Shown here in pieces: positions 53,587-63,375 of a stretch of 64,000 nucleotides of DNA (positions within the stretch are counted from its first letter, which is position 1; every line of letters starts with the position of its first letter). Origin of the DNA: Acidobacteriota bacterium (GTDB taxonomy: Bacteria > Acidobacteriota > Blastocatellia > RBC074); NCBI GenBank assembly GCA_016196035.1, contig JACPYM010000069.1:1-64000 (forward strand), given 5' to 3'. The notes below the pieces were generated by a model. It saw only the letters and a program-made list of their open reading frames with translations, was not told the DNA's origin and did not search any database. A program made the position numbers and the translations under genes.

Positions 53587-56151
53587 ATGCCAAGATACGC
53601 GCTGAGTCGCCGCACCTATAAGTTAATGCTGGTCGCCCTTTTGGTCGCCGCTTGTTTCTTTGCGACGCAAACGTACCGACCGGAAACGGCCGCCGCGCAG
53701 ACCACTGAATTCTTCAAGCAAAAAGTGCTGCCCATCTTCGCGGCCAATTGCGCCGGTTGCCACGGCGCGCAAATCCAGCGCGGGCGGCTTGATCTGCGCA
53801 CTGAAGAAGCCATCTTGAAAGGCGGCACGCGCGGCCCGGCGGTCGTGCCCGGCGCGCCGGACAAGAGTGTGCTCTATCGCATGGTCGCGCATAAAGAAGA
53901 GCCAGCGATGCCTTACGGCGGTGACAAGCTCAGCGACGCCGACCTGGCTGTGATTGCCGAATGGATCACGAAACTGACACCCGTGGCCGCAACCAATCAC
54001 GTTGAAACCGGTCCGCCCACACGCAAGCCTGGCTATAGCATCACCGGCAAAGACCGCCAGTTCTGGTCATTCGTCAAACCGGTGCGCCCAAGCGTGCCGG
54101 CGGTCAAAAATCAGGCTTGGGTACGCAACGAGATTGACGCTTTTGTGCTCGCCAAACTGGAAGCGAATGGCTTGGAACCTGCGCCCGCCGCCCCGCCGCG
54201 CGAATTGTTGCGGCGCGTTTATTTCGATTTGATCGGCTTGCCGCCGACGCCCGAAGAGATGGCGGCGTTTTTGAAGAACCCTTCAGATCAGGCGTATCGT
54301 CAAGTCGTAGAGAAACTGCTGGCAAGCGAGCATTACGGCGAACGCTGGGGCCGCCACTGGCTCGATCTGGCGCGCTATGCCGACAGCGGCGGTTATGAAT
54401 TCGATTACGACCGCCCGCACGCCTGGCATTATCGCGATTACGTGATCAAGGCGTTCAACGCCGACAAGCCCTACGATCAATTCATCCGCGAGCAATTGGC
54501 CAACGATCAACTAGCAGGTGCTGACAAAGCGGATAAACCGGAGGCGCTGATCCCGACCGGCTTTTGCCGCAACGGGCCGACGGTGGACAACGCCAACAAC
54601 GAAGAGACGCGCACCGACGAATTGGACGACATGGTGGCGACGACTTCATCGGTGTTGATGGGGCTGACGGTGGGTTGCGCGCGCTGCCACGATCACAAAT
54701 ACGACCCGATTCCGCAGCGCGATTATTACCGGCTGCAAGCCGTCTTCTTCCCCTTCAAGAAAACCGAAAAGACCTTTGCCACGGCTGCCGAACAGGAAGC
54801 CTTCAAAAACCTCAACAAAGAATTCGATGAAAAGGTGCGGCCCTTTCGCCAGCAGATCGCCGAAATCGAAAAGCCGGTGCGTGAAAAACTGATGCGCGAA
54901 AAAGTCGAATTCCACGTCAAGCTCGCCAAAAACTCCTCCGGCTTTGGCGAACTGACCGAAGAGCAGTTTCGCGCCGAAACCGCCCAGCGCTTGAAAAAGG
55001 AAGTCAACCTGCAAGCCGAAGAGATCGAAGCCGAACTCGCGCCCGCCGACTTGCAACGCCGCAAGGAGCTGCAAAAACAAATGGACGCCATCAACAACCA
55101 GCGCCCCAAACCGCTGGACGCCGCGATGGGCGTGACCGACGAAGAGCAGCCCAAACAGGCCTACCTGCTCGAACGCGGCGACTGGCACAACAAAGGCGCG
55201 GCGGTTTCGCCCGGCGTGCCTCTTATCGTCAGCGACGGCAAAGACCTCGCGCCCGCCAACCGCCGCCAGCAACTGGCCGAATTCATCGCCAGCCCCGACA
55301 ACCCGTTGACGGCGCGCGTCGCGGTCAATCGCATCTGGCAATACCACTTTGGCAAAGGCATTGTGCGCACGCCTAGCGATTTCGGCGCGACGGGCGACCG
55401 CCCCAGCCACCCCGAATTGCTGGACTGGCTCGCCATCGGATTCGTCAAGCAGGGTTGGAGTTGGAAGGCCATGCACCGGCGGATGCTGTTCTCAAACACC
55501 TATCGCCAGGCTTCTCAATTCGATGAGGCCAAGGCCGCCAAAGACAATGAGAATCGCCTGCTCTGGCGCTTCAATCCGCGCCGCATCGAAGCCGAAGTCT
55601 TGCGCGACAGCATCCTGGCCGTCACCGGCAAGCTCAACACCGAGATGTACGGCCCCGGCGTGTATCCGCGCATTGACCCCGACATCATCAACACCGGCTC
55701 GCGCCCGCGCTGGCCGCTGGACGCCAAGGACGAACACGCGACCTTCCGCCGCAGCGTTTACATCTTCGTCAAACGCTCCGTGCTGGTGCCGATGCTCGAA
55801 GTCTTTGATTGCCCGATTACCGTGTCGCCCGCGCCCGTGCGTTCGACCTCGACCGTCTCGCCACAAGCGTTGGCATTGATGAACAATCAATTCGTGCTGG
55901 AACAGGCCGGTTTCCTGGCCGAGCGTGTTGCAAAGGAAGCGGGCGCGCAACCACGCGCGCAGGTGCGCCGCGCCTTCCAACTGGCGCTGAGCCGCACGCC
56001 GAGTGTGAAAGAGATGCAGTGGGCGCTCGCTTTCACCCACACGCAAACGGCCGGGTATGCTGAGCGGAAGAACGAGAAACCGGCGGCGGCGGCGCTGCGC
56101 GACTTCTGTCATGCGTTGATCAATCTGAATGAGTTTTTGTATGTGGATTGA
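53587..56151 (+). CDS. PSD1-type protein: planctomycete cytochrome c, DUF1549 and DUF1553
   Basis: An 854-residue exported protein. The N-terminal hydrophobic segment ([14 protein letters not shown]) is followed by one haem site, [19 protein letters not shown] (C55, C58, H59), in a planctomycete-type cytochrome domain. DUF1549 (~160-370) shows [40 protein letters not shown] and [21 protein letters not shown], a further CxxCH-like pair. A coiled, charged stretch lies at ~400-490. DUF1553 (~530-830) has [21 protein letters not shown] and [20 protein letters not shown]. These proteins normally pair with DUF1501 proteins, as here (57925), with unknown substrate. Confidence 0.9.
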   Translation: MPRYALSRRTYKLMLVALLVAACFFATQTYRPETAAAQTTEFFKQKVLPIFAANCAGCHGAQIQRGRLDLRTEEAILKGGTRGPAVVPGAPDKSVLYRMVAHKEEPAMPYGGDKLSDADLAVIAEWITKLTPVAATNHVETGPPTRKPGYSITGKDRQFWSFVKPVRPSVPAVKNQAWVRNEIDAFVLAKLEANGLEPAPAAPPRELLRRVYFDLIGLPPTPEEMAAFLKNPSDQAYRQVVEKLLASEHYGERWGRHWLDLARYADSGGYEFDYDRPHAWHYRDYVIKAFNADKPYDQFIREQLANDQLAGADKADKPEALIPTGFCRNGPTVDNANNEETRTDELDDMVATTSSVLMGLTVGCARCHDHKYDPIPQRDYYRLQAVFFPFKKTEKTFATAAEQEAFKNLNKEFDEKVRPFRQQIAEIEKPVREKLMREKVEFHVKLAKNSSGFGELTEEQFRAETAQRLKKEVNLQAEEIEAELAPADLQRRKELQKQMDAINNQRPKPLDAAMGVTDEEQPKQAYLLERGDWHNKGAAVSPGVPLIVSDGKDLAPANRRQQLAEFIASPDNPLTARVAVNRIWQYHFGKGIVRTPSDFGATGDRPSHPELLDWLAIGFVKQGWSWKAMHRRMLFSNTYRQASQFDEAKAAKDNENRLLWRFNPRRIEAEVLRDSILAVTGKLNTEMYGPGVYPRIDPDIINTGSRPRWPLDAKDEHATFRRSVYIFVKRSVLVPMLEVFDCPITVSPAPVRSTSTVSPQALALMNNQFVLEQAGFLAERVAKEAGAQPRAQVRRAFQLALSRTPSVKEMQWALAFTHTQTAGYAERKNEKPAAAALRDFCHALINLNEFLYVD

Positions 56152-56312
56152 GAGCGGGTAATTTCGACGAAATAAGTGTTGGTCAACCTGCTCATTGGTA
56201 TCCTGGCATAAACTGAAACCCCTCCCACGACGGCGCGCGAGGGTACACGAAGACTGTTTGAATGCTTCATGCTGCTTCGTGTGACTTCGTGGGAAAAGAA
56301 ACGGAGCATCAA

Positions 56313-57269
56313 GTGAAACGACTGATTTTGACTGTGGCTGTGTTGTTGGCGGTGACCGCGCCGTTGCAATCGGTATTCGCCCAAGGCAAAGACTATCGCG
56401 TGCTGGGCGCTGACAAAAAGCACGTCGCCATCGTCAACGCTAAAGGCGAAGTCGAATGGGAAGTGCCCAATCCCGACGCGCGCGAGATTCACGACATCCA
56501 AATGCTGGACAACGGCAACGTGCTCTTCCAGACCGGCTACACCACCGTCGTCGAAGTCAACAAGGCCAAAGAGGTCGTTTGGAAACACGAGTCAAAGCCG
56601 AAAGAAGGTTATACCGGCAAGGTTGAGATTCATTCGTATCAACGACTGAAAGACGGCAATACGCTGATCTCTGAAAGTGGCAACAGCCGCCTGATCGAAG
56701 TGGACAAGCAAGACAAAATCGTCAAAGTGGTGCCGCTGACTGTCGTCAAATCGAACTCGCACCGCGACACGCGCATGGTGCGCAAACTCGACAACGGTCA
56801 TTACCTCGTGTGCCAGGAAGGCGAAGGCAAGGTGCGCGAATACGACGCGACCGGCAAGATCGTCTGGGAATACGCGCTGGAATTGGGCGACCGCCCGCGC
56901 TCTGACGGTCACGGCCCCGAAGGCCACGGCGTCGAAGTCTTCGGCGCGGTGCGCTTGAAAAACGGCAACACGCTGATCGCGGGCGGCAATAACAACCGCA
57001 TCCTCGAAGTAAACAAGGCCGGCAAGACCGTCTGGAGCATTGACCACACCGAACTGCCCGGCATCACCTTCGCGTGGATGACGACGTTGCAAGTGCTGCC
57101 CAACGGCAACATCATCATCGGCAACACGCACGCGACCGAAGCGAATCCGCAACTAATCGAAGTCACACGCACCAAGAAAGTCGTCTGGCAGTTTAAGGAT
57201 TGGACGAACTTCGGCAATAATCTGGTGGCGGCGCAGGTAGTGGGGTTGAAAGGCAAAGTGATTCGCTAG
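56313..57269 (+). CDS. Exported PQQ/WD40-like beta-propeller protein
   Basis: A 318-residue protein. GTG 56313 has GGAG upstream. The signal peptide (LILTVAVLLAVTAPLQSVFA) is cleaved near FAQGKD. Repeated strands have the pattern NVLFQTGYTTVVEVNKAKEV, NTLISESGNSRLIEVDKQDK, HYLVCQEGEGKVREYDATGK, NTLIAGGNNNRILEVNKAGK and NIIIGNTHATEANPQLIEVT. This is a blade repeat with W-x-Y/H-E ends, as in bacterial arylsulfotransferase-like/PQQ-like propellers. Probably periplasmic. It lies between the PSD1 and DUF1501 genes on the same strand, so it may belong to their system. Confidence 0.78.
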   Translation: MKRLILTVAVLLAVTAPLQSVFAQGKDYRVLGADKKHVAIVNAKGEVEWEVPNPDAREIHDIQMLDNGNVLFQTGYTTVVEVNKAKEVVWKHESKPKEGYTGKVEIHSYQRLKDGNTLISESGNSRLIEVDKQDKIVKVVPLTVVKSNSHRDTRMVRKLDNGHYLVCQEGEGKVREYDATGKIVWEYALELGDRPRSDGHGPEGHGVEVFGAVRLKNGNTLIAGGNNNRILEVNKAGKTVWSIDHTELPGITFAWMTTLQVLPNGNIIIGNTHATEANPQLIEVTRTKKVVWQFKDWTNFGNNLVAAQVVGLKGKVIR

Positions 57270-57296
57270 ACCCGGTGCGCCGCTGAAAGAGGTTTT

Positions 57297-57521
57297 ATGC
57301 AGTTGACCATTGAGACGCAAGTGACACCGAATGGTACGGTCATCTTGCACGATCTGCCATTTGCCAATGGCGAGGCCGTGCAAGTGACGGTGCAATCGCT
57401 GGCGGTAACCGAGCCAGCGCCGATGCAGCCGCGCATCCCAGGATTGCACGCCGGGGCAATGCAGATGCGCGAAGATTTCGATGAACCATTGCCCGATGAT
57501 TTCTGGCTGGGGGCAGCTTGA
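57297..57521 (+). CDS. Probable VapB-type antitoxin
   Basis: Seventy-four residues. AGAGG lies just upstream of ATG 57297. The N-terminal half is beta-rich (MQLTIETQVTPNGTVILHDL; GEAVQVTVQSL). The C-terminus is acidic and unstructured (MREDFDEPLPDDFWLG), the kind of tail that wraps a PIN toxin. Its stop overlaps the toxin's TTG start. The function is inferred mainly from that coupling; the DNA-binding type is not clear. Confidence 0.7.
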   Translation: MQLTIETQVTPNGTVILHDLPFANGEAVQVTVQSLAVTEPAPMQPRIPGLHAGAMQMREDFDEPLPDDFWLGAA

Positions 57522-57904
57522 AGTACTTGCTCGACACGCACACGTTCATTTGGTGGGACAGCGAACCAGCCAAGCTTTCGGCGACGGTCGCCACGATCTT
57601 GCAGAATCGTCAACACACAATTTTGCTCAGTGTGGCGAGCGCCTGGGAAATACAGATCAAGTTTCAGTTGGGCAAACTCGACTTGCAATTGTCGCTGGCA
57701 ACCATCGTTGCCAACCAAATACAACAGAATCAGTTTAAGTTGCTGCCAGTCGGTCTTGAACACGTTCTGGCACTCAATCAATTGCCAGCGGTTCACAAAG
57801 ACCCTTTTGACCGGCTATTGGCCGCACAATCCATGGTTGAGCAGGCGACTTTATTGAGCGCCGATGCAATCTTTGCGGGCTATCCAGTCAATACGCTCTG
57901 GTAG
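57518..57904 (+). CDS. VapC-type PIN-domain toxin RNase
   Basis: A 128-residue ribonuclease toxin. It begins KYLLDTHTFIWW, the usual PIN start with the first Asp at residue 6-7. ILLSVASAWEIQIKFQLGKL contains the conserved Glu. HKDPFDRLLAAQSMVEQATLLSADAIF, read in two parts (DPFDRLLAAQ and LLSADAIF), gives the last acidic residues. The four acids coordinate Mg2+ for RNA cleavage. The TTG start (57518) overlaps the antitoxin stop by four bases. The pair sits inside the propeller-DUF1501 interval. Confidence 0.88.
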   Translation: MKYLLDTHTFIWWDSEPAKLSATVATILQNRQHTILLSVASAWEIQIKFQLGKLDLQLSLATIVANQIQQNQFKLLPVGLEHVLALNQLPAVHKDPFDRLLAAQSMVEQATLLSADAIFAGYPVNTLW

Positions 57905-57924
57905 AACAACTAGCGAGGAATCAA

Positions 57925-59406
57925 ATGACCACTAGAGAGCCGAATTCAGCATTGCCGATACTTTCGACGTCCCAGATGTCGCGCCGCGAACTCATCTTTC
58001 GCGCGGGCGCTGGCTTTTCCGGCCTCGCGCTCGCTTCCCTGCTCGACCAGGACAAGCTGCTGGCCGCGACGCCAACCACTGGCACGCCCGGCACGCGCGA
58101 CAGCGAAGGCAATCCGCTCGCCGTCAAAGCGCCGCATTTCGCGGCCAAAGCCAAATCGGTCATCTTCCTGTTTATGTACGGCGGGCCGAGCCAGGTTGAC
58201 CTGTTCGACCCGAAGCCAATGCTGACCAAACACCACGGCCAGCCGCTGCCGGGCTTGGACAAGCTCGAAACGTTCAACAAAAATGGCAACCTGATGGCCT
58301 CGCCATATGCGTTCAAAAAATACGGGCACGGCGGCGTAGACATCTCCGAACTGTATTCCAACCTCGGCAGCGTGGCCGATGATTTGTGCGTGCTGCGTTC
58401 GCTGTATTGCCTGAGCAACAACCATTCGCCCGCGATCTTTCAGATGAACAGCGGCAACATACGGCCCGGCAATCCCAGCTTGGGTTCGTGGGTAACGTAT
58501 GGATTGGGCACCGAGAATCAAAACCTGCCCGCCTACATCGTGATGTACGACTGGCGCGGCGGCCCGATTGGCGGCGCACCCAACTGGTCATCTGGCTTTA
58601 TGCCCGCGGCGTTTCAGGGTACCTCCTTCCGCTCTGGCAATGTGCCTATCGTAGACCTCAACCCGCCCAAGTGGGTTGACCCGCATTTGCAGCGGCAGGA
58701 AGTGGACTTCATTCAAAAGCTCAATCAGGATCATCAAGAACGCCACGGCAAGAACAGCGACCTCGATGCGCGCATCGCTTCGTATGAACTCGCTTTCCAG
58801 ATGCAGACCCACGCGCCCGAAGCCGTTGACTTGGCGAAAGAATCCGACGCAACCAAAAAGCTTTATGGCATCGGCGAAAAGCACACCGACTATTTCGGCA
58901 AGCAGTGCCTGACCGCGCGCCGCTTGGTCGAACGCGGCGTGCGCTTCATCCAGCTTTACCACGGCGGCGGCCACCAGCAGGAATCGTGGGACGCGCATTA
59001 CGGCATTGACGAAAATCACCGGCTGCATTGCGCCGAAACCGACATCCCGATGACCGGCCTGATCAAAGACCTCAAAGCGCGCGGCCTGCTCGATTCCACA
59101 CTCATCGTCTGGGGCGGCGAATTCGGACGCATGCCTACCTCACAATCCGGCATCGGGCGCGATCACAACCATTATGGCTTCTCGATGTGGCTGGCCGGCG
59201 GCGGCGTCAAAGGCGGCCAAATGCTGGGCGAGACAGACGAGTTTGGGGCAAAAGCCGTGGTTGATCCGTATTCGGTTTACGACCTGCACGCGACGATCTT
59301 GCATGCGCTGGGGATGGATCACCGGCGGCTGACGTATTACTACGGCGGGAGAGATCAGCGGCTGACGAATTTTGGGGGCGATCCGATTTTGAAGGTGTTT
59401 GCGTGA
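57925..59406 (+). CDS. DUF1501 protein with Tat signal
   Basis: A 493-residue exported protein. SRRELIFRAGAGFSGLALAS (about 19-38) is a twin-arginine signal. The family motifs are SVIFLFMYGGPSQVDLFDPK, RFIQLYHGGGHQQESWDAHY, TLIVWGGEFGRMPTSQS and GRDHNHYGFSMWLAGGGVKG. It is related to, but clearly distinct from, the protein at 15705. It is encoded 1.8 kb after its usual PSD1 partner, with a propeller gene and a VapBC pair between. AGGAA before the ATG supports the start. Confidence 0.88.
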   Translation: MTTREPNSALPILSTSQMSRRELIFRAGAGFSGLALASLLDQDKLLAATPTTGTPGTRDSEGNPLAVKAPHFAAKAKSVIFLFMYGGPSQVDLFDPKPMLTKHHGQPLPGLDKLETFNKNGNLMASPYAFKKYGHGGVDISELYSNLGSVADDLCVLRSLYCLSNNHSPAIFQMNSGNIRPGNPSLGSWVTYGLGTENQNLPAYIVMYDWRGGPIGGAPNWSSGFMPAAFQGTSFRSGNVPIVDLNPPKWVDPHLQRQEVDFIQKLNQDHQERHGKNSDLDARIASYELAFQMQTHAPEAVDLAKESDATKKLYGIGEKHTDYFGKQCLTARRLVERGVRFIQLYHGGGHQQESWDAHYGIDENHRLHCAETDIPMTGLIKDLKARGLLDSTLIVWGGEFGRMPTSQSGIGRDHNHYGFSMWLAGGGVKGGQMLGETDEFGAKAVVDPYSVYDLHATILHALGMDHRRLTYYYGGRDQRLTNFGGDPILKVFA

Positions 59407-59454
59407 TTATGTTGTGGGCATGGCCAACGTTTGTGCCCGGTAAGCGGTAGCGTT

Positions 59455-60939
59455 ATGTATGAAAGAAAATCCAATCTTAGTCAGGCGGATCTAGAGTTAT
59501 CGAATGTTGAACTCTCAGCACTCTCGAAGGTTTGGAAGGAGCGAAAATCCGAGTTAGAACATGGTGGCGAGTACCAAGAATTCTTGAAAAAGCTTCAACG
59601 CGAATGGGCAATCGAGACTGGAATTATTGAACGACTCTACACTTGGGATAGAGGCGTGACGGAGGTTTTGATTGAACAAGGTATAGACAGCACAATTATT
59701 GCCCATCAGAGCGGAATGTCGCGTGACCAAGCAACACATGTGAAGGACATTATTGATGACCAACTCACAATAATTGACCACTTGTTCTCCTTTGTTAAAG
59801 GTGAGCAACCCTTGACCGAGCACTTCATAAGAGGATTGCAGGAACGATTCACAGCACACCAAGAATTTACCGATGCGCGTACTCCAGCCGGAGACAAAAT
59901 ACTCGTCCCTATTTTGCGGGGCGAATATAAACAACAACCCAATAACCCGCGTCGCCCGGACGGAGAGATACATGAGTACTGCCCCACATTATTTGTAGAA
60001 GAAGAAATGGAGCGACTTGTAGCGTGGTATAAGGAAGCTGAAGCCAACGCTTCGGTTGAAGTTTTAGCTGCCTGGCTCCACCACAGATTTACCCAGATTC
60101 ACCCCTTCCAAGATGGCAATGGAAGAGTTGCACGTGCCCTAGCTACGCTGGTTTTCTTAAAGGAAGGATTGTTCCCACTTATCATTCGTGATCAAGACCG
60201 CGACAAAGAATATATACCAGCGCTTGAATTGGCAGATAAAGGCGATCTACAGGCTCTAGTTCAGCTTTTCGCAAAACGGCAGAAAGCGTCAATTCTTGCG
60301 GCAATCGGTCTTGAGCAACAAGTCCAGCAATCACGATACACTGAAGAAATCATAGCTTCTGCAATTAAGGTGCTTAAAAATCGAGTAGCAGGAGAGACGA
60401 AGAAGCTAAACCAAGTCTATGAAATAGCGGATAAGCTATATGCAGTGACTAATGAGAGGCTGCATGAAATTTCCACACGACTTAATAAACAATTAGGACA
60501 AGTCGAAATCCGGAATCATCAACTTTTTTATAAAGCGTCCGTAATCGCCGCGAACAAAGATTCTCAGACCAAACACTACTTTCACCATCAGATAATTGAA
60601 GTTGCCAAACACTTTGGTTACTTTGCTAACTTAGATAAGTACCGAGCGTGGATACGTCTTTCAATATATACAGACGACCAGTTTGAGTATGTAATTAGTT
60701 TTCACGGTTATGGATATGGCGATAGCGGAATTATGGCCGCAAGTTCTTTCACTTGTCAGCGCATCCAACGGGAAGACGGCTACGGAACTGATGTAATTAA
60801 CACACGCCCTGCATCTCCCGATTTCTTCCAATTTAATTATGAAGAGTCTATTGAGAGCACTGAGAAAAGGTTCGGTGAGTGGCTAGAGGCCTCTATAGCA
60901 ATTGCTTTAGCAGAATGGAAACGACTGTTGCAAGCTTAG
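59455..60939 (+). CDS. Fic-family AMP transferase-like protein
   Basis: A 494-residue cytoplasmic protein. The Fic active-site motif is intact: HHRFTQIHPFQDGNGRVARA (the H-P-F-x-D-G-N-G-R core) around residue 218. The flap appears upstream as TPAGDKILVPILRGEYK. The N-terminal WAIETGIIERLY stretch resembles the region that carries the inhibitory Glu in many Fic proteins. Fic enzymes transfer AMP to target hydroxyls. The gene is visibly AT-richer than its neighbours, with many TTA, ATA and AGA codons, and ends next to a gene remnant. That suggests horizontal acquisition. ATG 59455 is preferred over TTG 59431; neither has a strong ribosome site. Confidence 0.88.
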   Translation: MYERKSNLSQADLELSNVELSALSKVWKERKSELEHGGEYQEFLKKLQREWAIETGIIERLYTWDRGVTEVLIEQGIDSTIIAHQSGMSRDQATHVKDIIDDQLTIIDHLFSFVKGEQPLTEHFIRGLQERFTAHQEFTDARTPAGDKILVPILRGEYKQQPNNPRRPDGEIHEYCPTLFVEEEMERLVAWYKEAEANASVEVLAAWLHHRFTQIHPFQDGNGRVARALATLVFLKEGLFPLIIRDQDRDKEYIPALELADKGDLQALVQLFAKRQKASILAAIGLEQQVQQSRYTEEIIASAIKVLKNRVAGETKKLNQVYEIADKLYAVTNERLHEISTRLNKQLGQVEIRNHQLFYKASVIAANKDSQTKHYFHHQIIEVAKHFGYFANLDKYRAWIRLSIYTDDQFEYVISFHGYGYGDSGIMAASSFTCQRIQREDGYGTDVINTRPASPDFFQFNYEESIESTEKRFGEWLEASIAIALAEWKRLLQA

Positions 60940-60949
60940 GTAATCCTAG

Positions 60950-61027
60950 CATTATCAAGGCAAAGACATTGTGCTCGCCTTCCATCCGCTTGAAGTGCGC
61001 CAATACACCGAGTTCGCCGCCGCGTAA
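60950..61027 (+). pseudogene. 3' scrap of a lost gene after the Fic gene
   Basis: HYQGKDIVLAFHPLEVRQYT then EFAAA and a stop: a 25-codon frame with native-looking GC-rich codons, starting right where the AT-rich Fic region ends. It has no start codon. It reads like the C-terminus of a protein cut by the insertion of the Fic segment. Family not recognised. Confidence 0.4.
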
Positions 61028-61091
61028 GCAGCAGCAGCCAGTTCTTTCTGTCGCAGCAATTGGCGTTGCGGCGACAGAAAGACGCGTCTCC

Positions 61092-61136
61092 AAAAAAAAC
61101 AGAAAGGCCGGACTGAGCAGCGTCAATCCGGCCTTT
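61092..61136 (-). terminator. Rho-independent terminator, possibly bidirectional
   Basis: AAAGGCCGGA (61103-61112) pairs perfectly with TCCGGCCTTT (61127-61136). On the minus strand it is followed by CTG and eight T residues, ideal for the gene ending at 61159. On the plus strand it is followed by a short T-run, so it may also end the Fic transcript. Confidence 0.88.
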
Positions 61137-61158
61137 TGTCGTTTTTGCCAGCCAGGCT

Positions 61159-62316
61159 TCACTTGCCGTAACTAACCCTGTACACAAAACCTTTGTTATC
61201 GTCCGAAATGTAGAGCGCACCGTCTGCGCCCGTCAGCAATCCGGCCGGGCGTCCGTTGTTGGCTTGTCCGGCATTTAACCAGCCGGTCGCGAAATCTTCC
61301 AGGCCAACCGGCTTGCCGTCCTTGAAAACAACGCGCACGACTTTGTAACCGATCTTCTCTTTGCGGCCCGTCGGGCTGGAACCGTGAATCGCCAGGAAGA
61401 GCGCGCCACGATAAGCGGATGGAAAAGCTTTGCCGGTGTAAAACCGCATATCAATCGGCGACGAATGCGCGGGCAATTCAAAGGCGGGCGGCGTGGCGTC
61501 CGTTGCTTTCATGGAGCCTTTCGCATCCTTCAAGCCAGCGTTGGCGACGTTGTTGCCGACGAAATAGGGGAAGCCGTAATGCTTGCCGGCTTCGACGCGG
61601 TTGATTTCATCGGGCGGGAACTCTTCGCCCAAGCCGTCCTGGCCCATGTCGTCGGCCCAGATGACGCCGGTTTTCGGATCCCAATCAAATCCGATGGAGT
61701 TGCGCATGCCCTTGGCAAACGGCTTTCCGCCGCTGCCGTCCGCGTTGTAAACCATGATCGTCTGACGCCGCTCATCCGCATCTTCGCAAACGTTGCATGA
61801 CGAACCGATGGAGACATAAAACTTGCCGCTTTTGTCGAAGCCAATCGTGCGCGTCCAATGCGCAGTCGTTGAGACTGGCAGGTCAATGAATTTTTCCGGC
61901 GTCCCCTCAATCTTGCCGTTGGCAAATTTGACGCGCAGCACGGCGGGATTAGTGGCGATATACAAATAGCCTTTGTTGAACGCCAGACTGTGCGGGCGCG
62001 TCAGACCGGTTAGCACCGTTTCGACTTTATCAGCCTTGCCGTCCTTGTCTTTGTCGGGCAAGGCGGCGACTTCGCCTTTGCCTTGCAGCGCGACGTAAAC
62101 GACGCCATCGGGGCTGACGGCCATCAGGCGCGCGCCCGCGACACCGGAAGCAAAGACCGATACTTTGAAGCCCGCCGGGACTTTCAAATCGGCGGGTTGC
62201 GCCGGAGCTGGCGGTTGCGCGGGCGCTTGCGCGGCGACGCGCGCGGTCAAGCCGGTGACGAGGGAAAGGCCAGTCACGAACGAAAAGATGGACAGAGCCA
62301 GACACGCTTTGTTCAC
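61159..62316 (-). CDS. Exported PQQ-dependent sugar dehydrogenase-like (sorbosone dehydrogenase type)
   Basis: A 385-residue periplasmic beta-propeller. A signal peptide (LALSIFSFVTGLSLVTGL) is followed by a low-complexity APAQPPAPAQP linker. Motifs of the glucose/sorbosone dehydrogenase fold include VYVALQGKGEVAALPDKDKD, RPHSLAFNKGYLYIATNPAV, GKFYVSIGSSCNVCEDADER and NSIGFDWDPKTGVIWADDMG. CNVCEDADERR holds a vicinal Cys pair usual in this subfamily. Oxidation of a sugar or sorbosone with PQQ is likely; the cofactor is inferred. It has its own terminator and faces away from the next genes. Confidence 0.85.
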   Translation of the reverse strand: MNKACLALSIFSFVTGLSLVTGLTARVAAQAPAQPPAPAQPADLKVPAGFKVSVFASGVAGARLMAVSPDGVVYVALQGKGEVAALPDKDKDGKADKVETVLTGLTRPHSLAFNKGYLYIATNPAVLRVKFANGKIEGTPEKFIDLPVSTTAHWTRTIGFDKSGKFYVSIGSSCNVCEDADERRQTIMVYNADGSGGKPFAKGMRNSIGFDWDPKTGVIWADDMGQDGLGEEFPPDEINRVEAGKHYGFPYFVGNNVANAGLKDAKGSMKATDATPPAFELPAHSSPIDMRFYTGKAFPSAYRGALFLAIHGSSPTGRKEKIGYKVVRVVFKDGKPVGLEDFATGWLNAGQANNGRPAGLLTGADGALYISDDNKGFVYRVSYGK

Positions 62317-62499
62317 AGAGATTCTCCTTACGGTTGCGAAAGTGTTGGAATGCGGTTTTGGATGGGGCGCAGCTTAGCAGCGAATGGCGGCAGGCTCAAT
62401 AGTGTGAACAGATTCAGCGCATTGAAGAGGGGGAAACAATAGACCTTGCTATACAACTCAGGCGCGTGCGAGCATACGTCGGCAGAGGAGGAAGACGCG

Positions 62500-62895
62500 A
62501 TGGAACCTAGCCTTGGCACAACGACAAGCACTCAATTGATAAAGGCGGCTGAGCAATTAAGCCTCGCCGAACTAGAGTGTTTTACCGAAGAAATCATTGC
62601 CTTGCGCGCCCGTCGCAATGCGCCTCTCTTGCCGGCAAAAGAATCACCCCTCTTCAAAACGATCAACCAAACCTTAACGGTCGAAGAACGGACTCGGCTT
62701 GCTGAATTGGGCGATAAGCGTGTGGAAGAGGCATTGACGCCTGACGAGCAGCGCGACCTTCTCGCTTTGCAGCAAAAACTTGAAGCCTTACACGCAGCGC
62801 GGATGAAAGCGTTGGCCGATTTAGCGGCGCTGCGTGGAATCACTCTCACCGCCACGATGGATGAGTTAGGAATTCATTTCCCTGATTATCTTTAG
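62500..62895 (+). CDS. Small helical protein upstream of HNH endonuclease remnant
   Basis: A 131-residue cytoplasmic protein with GAGGAGG upstream of ATG 62500. It is mainly helical: IKAAEQLSLAELECFTEEII, EERTRLAELGDKRVEEALTP, then LLALQQKLEALHAARMKALA. I do not recognise the family; similar small proteins often accompany HNH endonucleases as a two-gene unit. The stop is 15 bases before the HNH start, so the two were probably co-transcribed. Confidence 0.65.
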   Translation: MEPSLGTTTSTQLIKAAEQLSLAELECFTEEIIALRARRNAPLLPAKESPLFKTINQTLTVEERTRLAELGDKRVEEALTPDEQRDLLALQQKLEALHAARMKALADLAALRGITLTATMDELGIHFPDYL

Positions 62896-62910
62896 CCAGG
62901 ATCAAAGCTA

Positions 62911-63351
62911 ATGCTTGATAGATACATTCCGGCTGAGTTGCGCCGGTTGGTACAGCAACGCGCGCGGGGCCAATGCGAGTATTGCCGCAGCCAGCAAAGC
63001 TTCTCGCCACAGCCGTTCTCAGTCGAACACATCAAGCCTCGTGCGCTGGGCGGACTGACAACGGCTGAGAATCTGGCGCTTTCCTGCCAAGGTTGTAATG
63101 GACACAAATACACAAAAGTGATGGGCCATGATCCTGTCACAAATAGCCTTACACCCCTGTTCAACCCACGTACTCAACAGTGGCGTGACCATTTTCGCTA
63201 GGATGAAAACGCGCAACTCATCATCGGCCTTTCACCCACAGGCAGAGCGACGGCGGAGACGTTGTAACTAAATCGAGCGGAGTTGGTCAATTTGCGCGCG
63301 GTACTTTATGCAGCCCAAAAACATCCACCGACAGAGCCTGACGACGTATAA
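62911..63351 (+). pseudogene. HNH endonuclease interrupted by two in-frame stop codons
   Basis: The N-terminal 96 residues hold the HNH fold: QCEYCRSQQSF, the catalytic PFSVEHIKPRALGG, and ALSCQGCNGHKYTK (zinc Cys pairs and the NG-H). The frame then stops at TAG 63199 after WRDHFR. It goes on in the same frame with the family continuation DENAQLIIGLSPTGRATAETL to TAA 63265, and then LNRAELVNLRAVLYAAQKHP to a final TAA. Family members have Trp and Gln/Leu-type residues at the two stops, so each is one base change (TGG to TAG, CAA to TAA). A truncated but partly active protein is not excluded. Confidence 0.78.
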
Positions 63352-63375
63352 AGTTTCCACCGGGAATTGTTTCTT

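Noticed and set aside
62911-63351. Stop-codon recoding in the HNH gene
   Set aside because: Two different stops (TAG, TAA) in succession and no recoding signal; ordinary nonsense decay is simpler.
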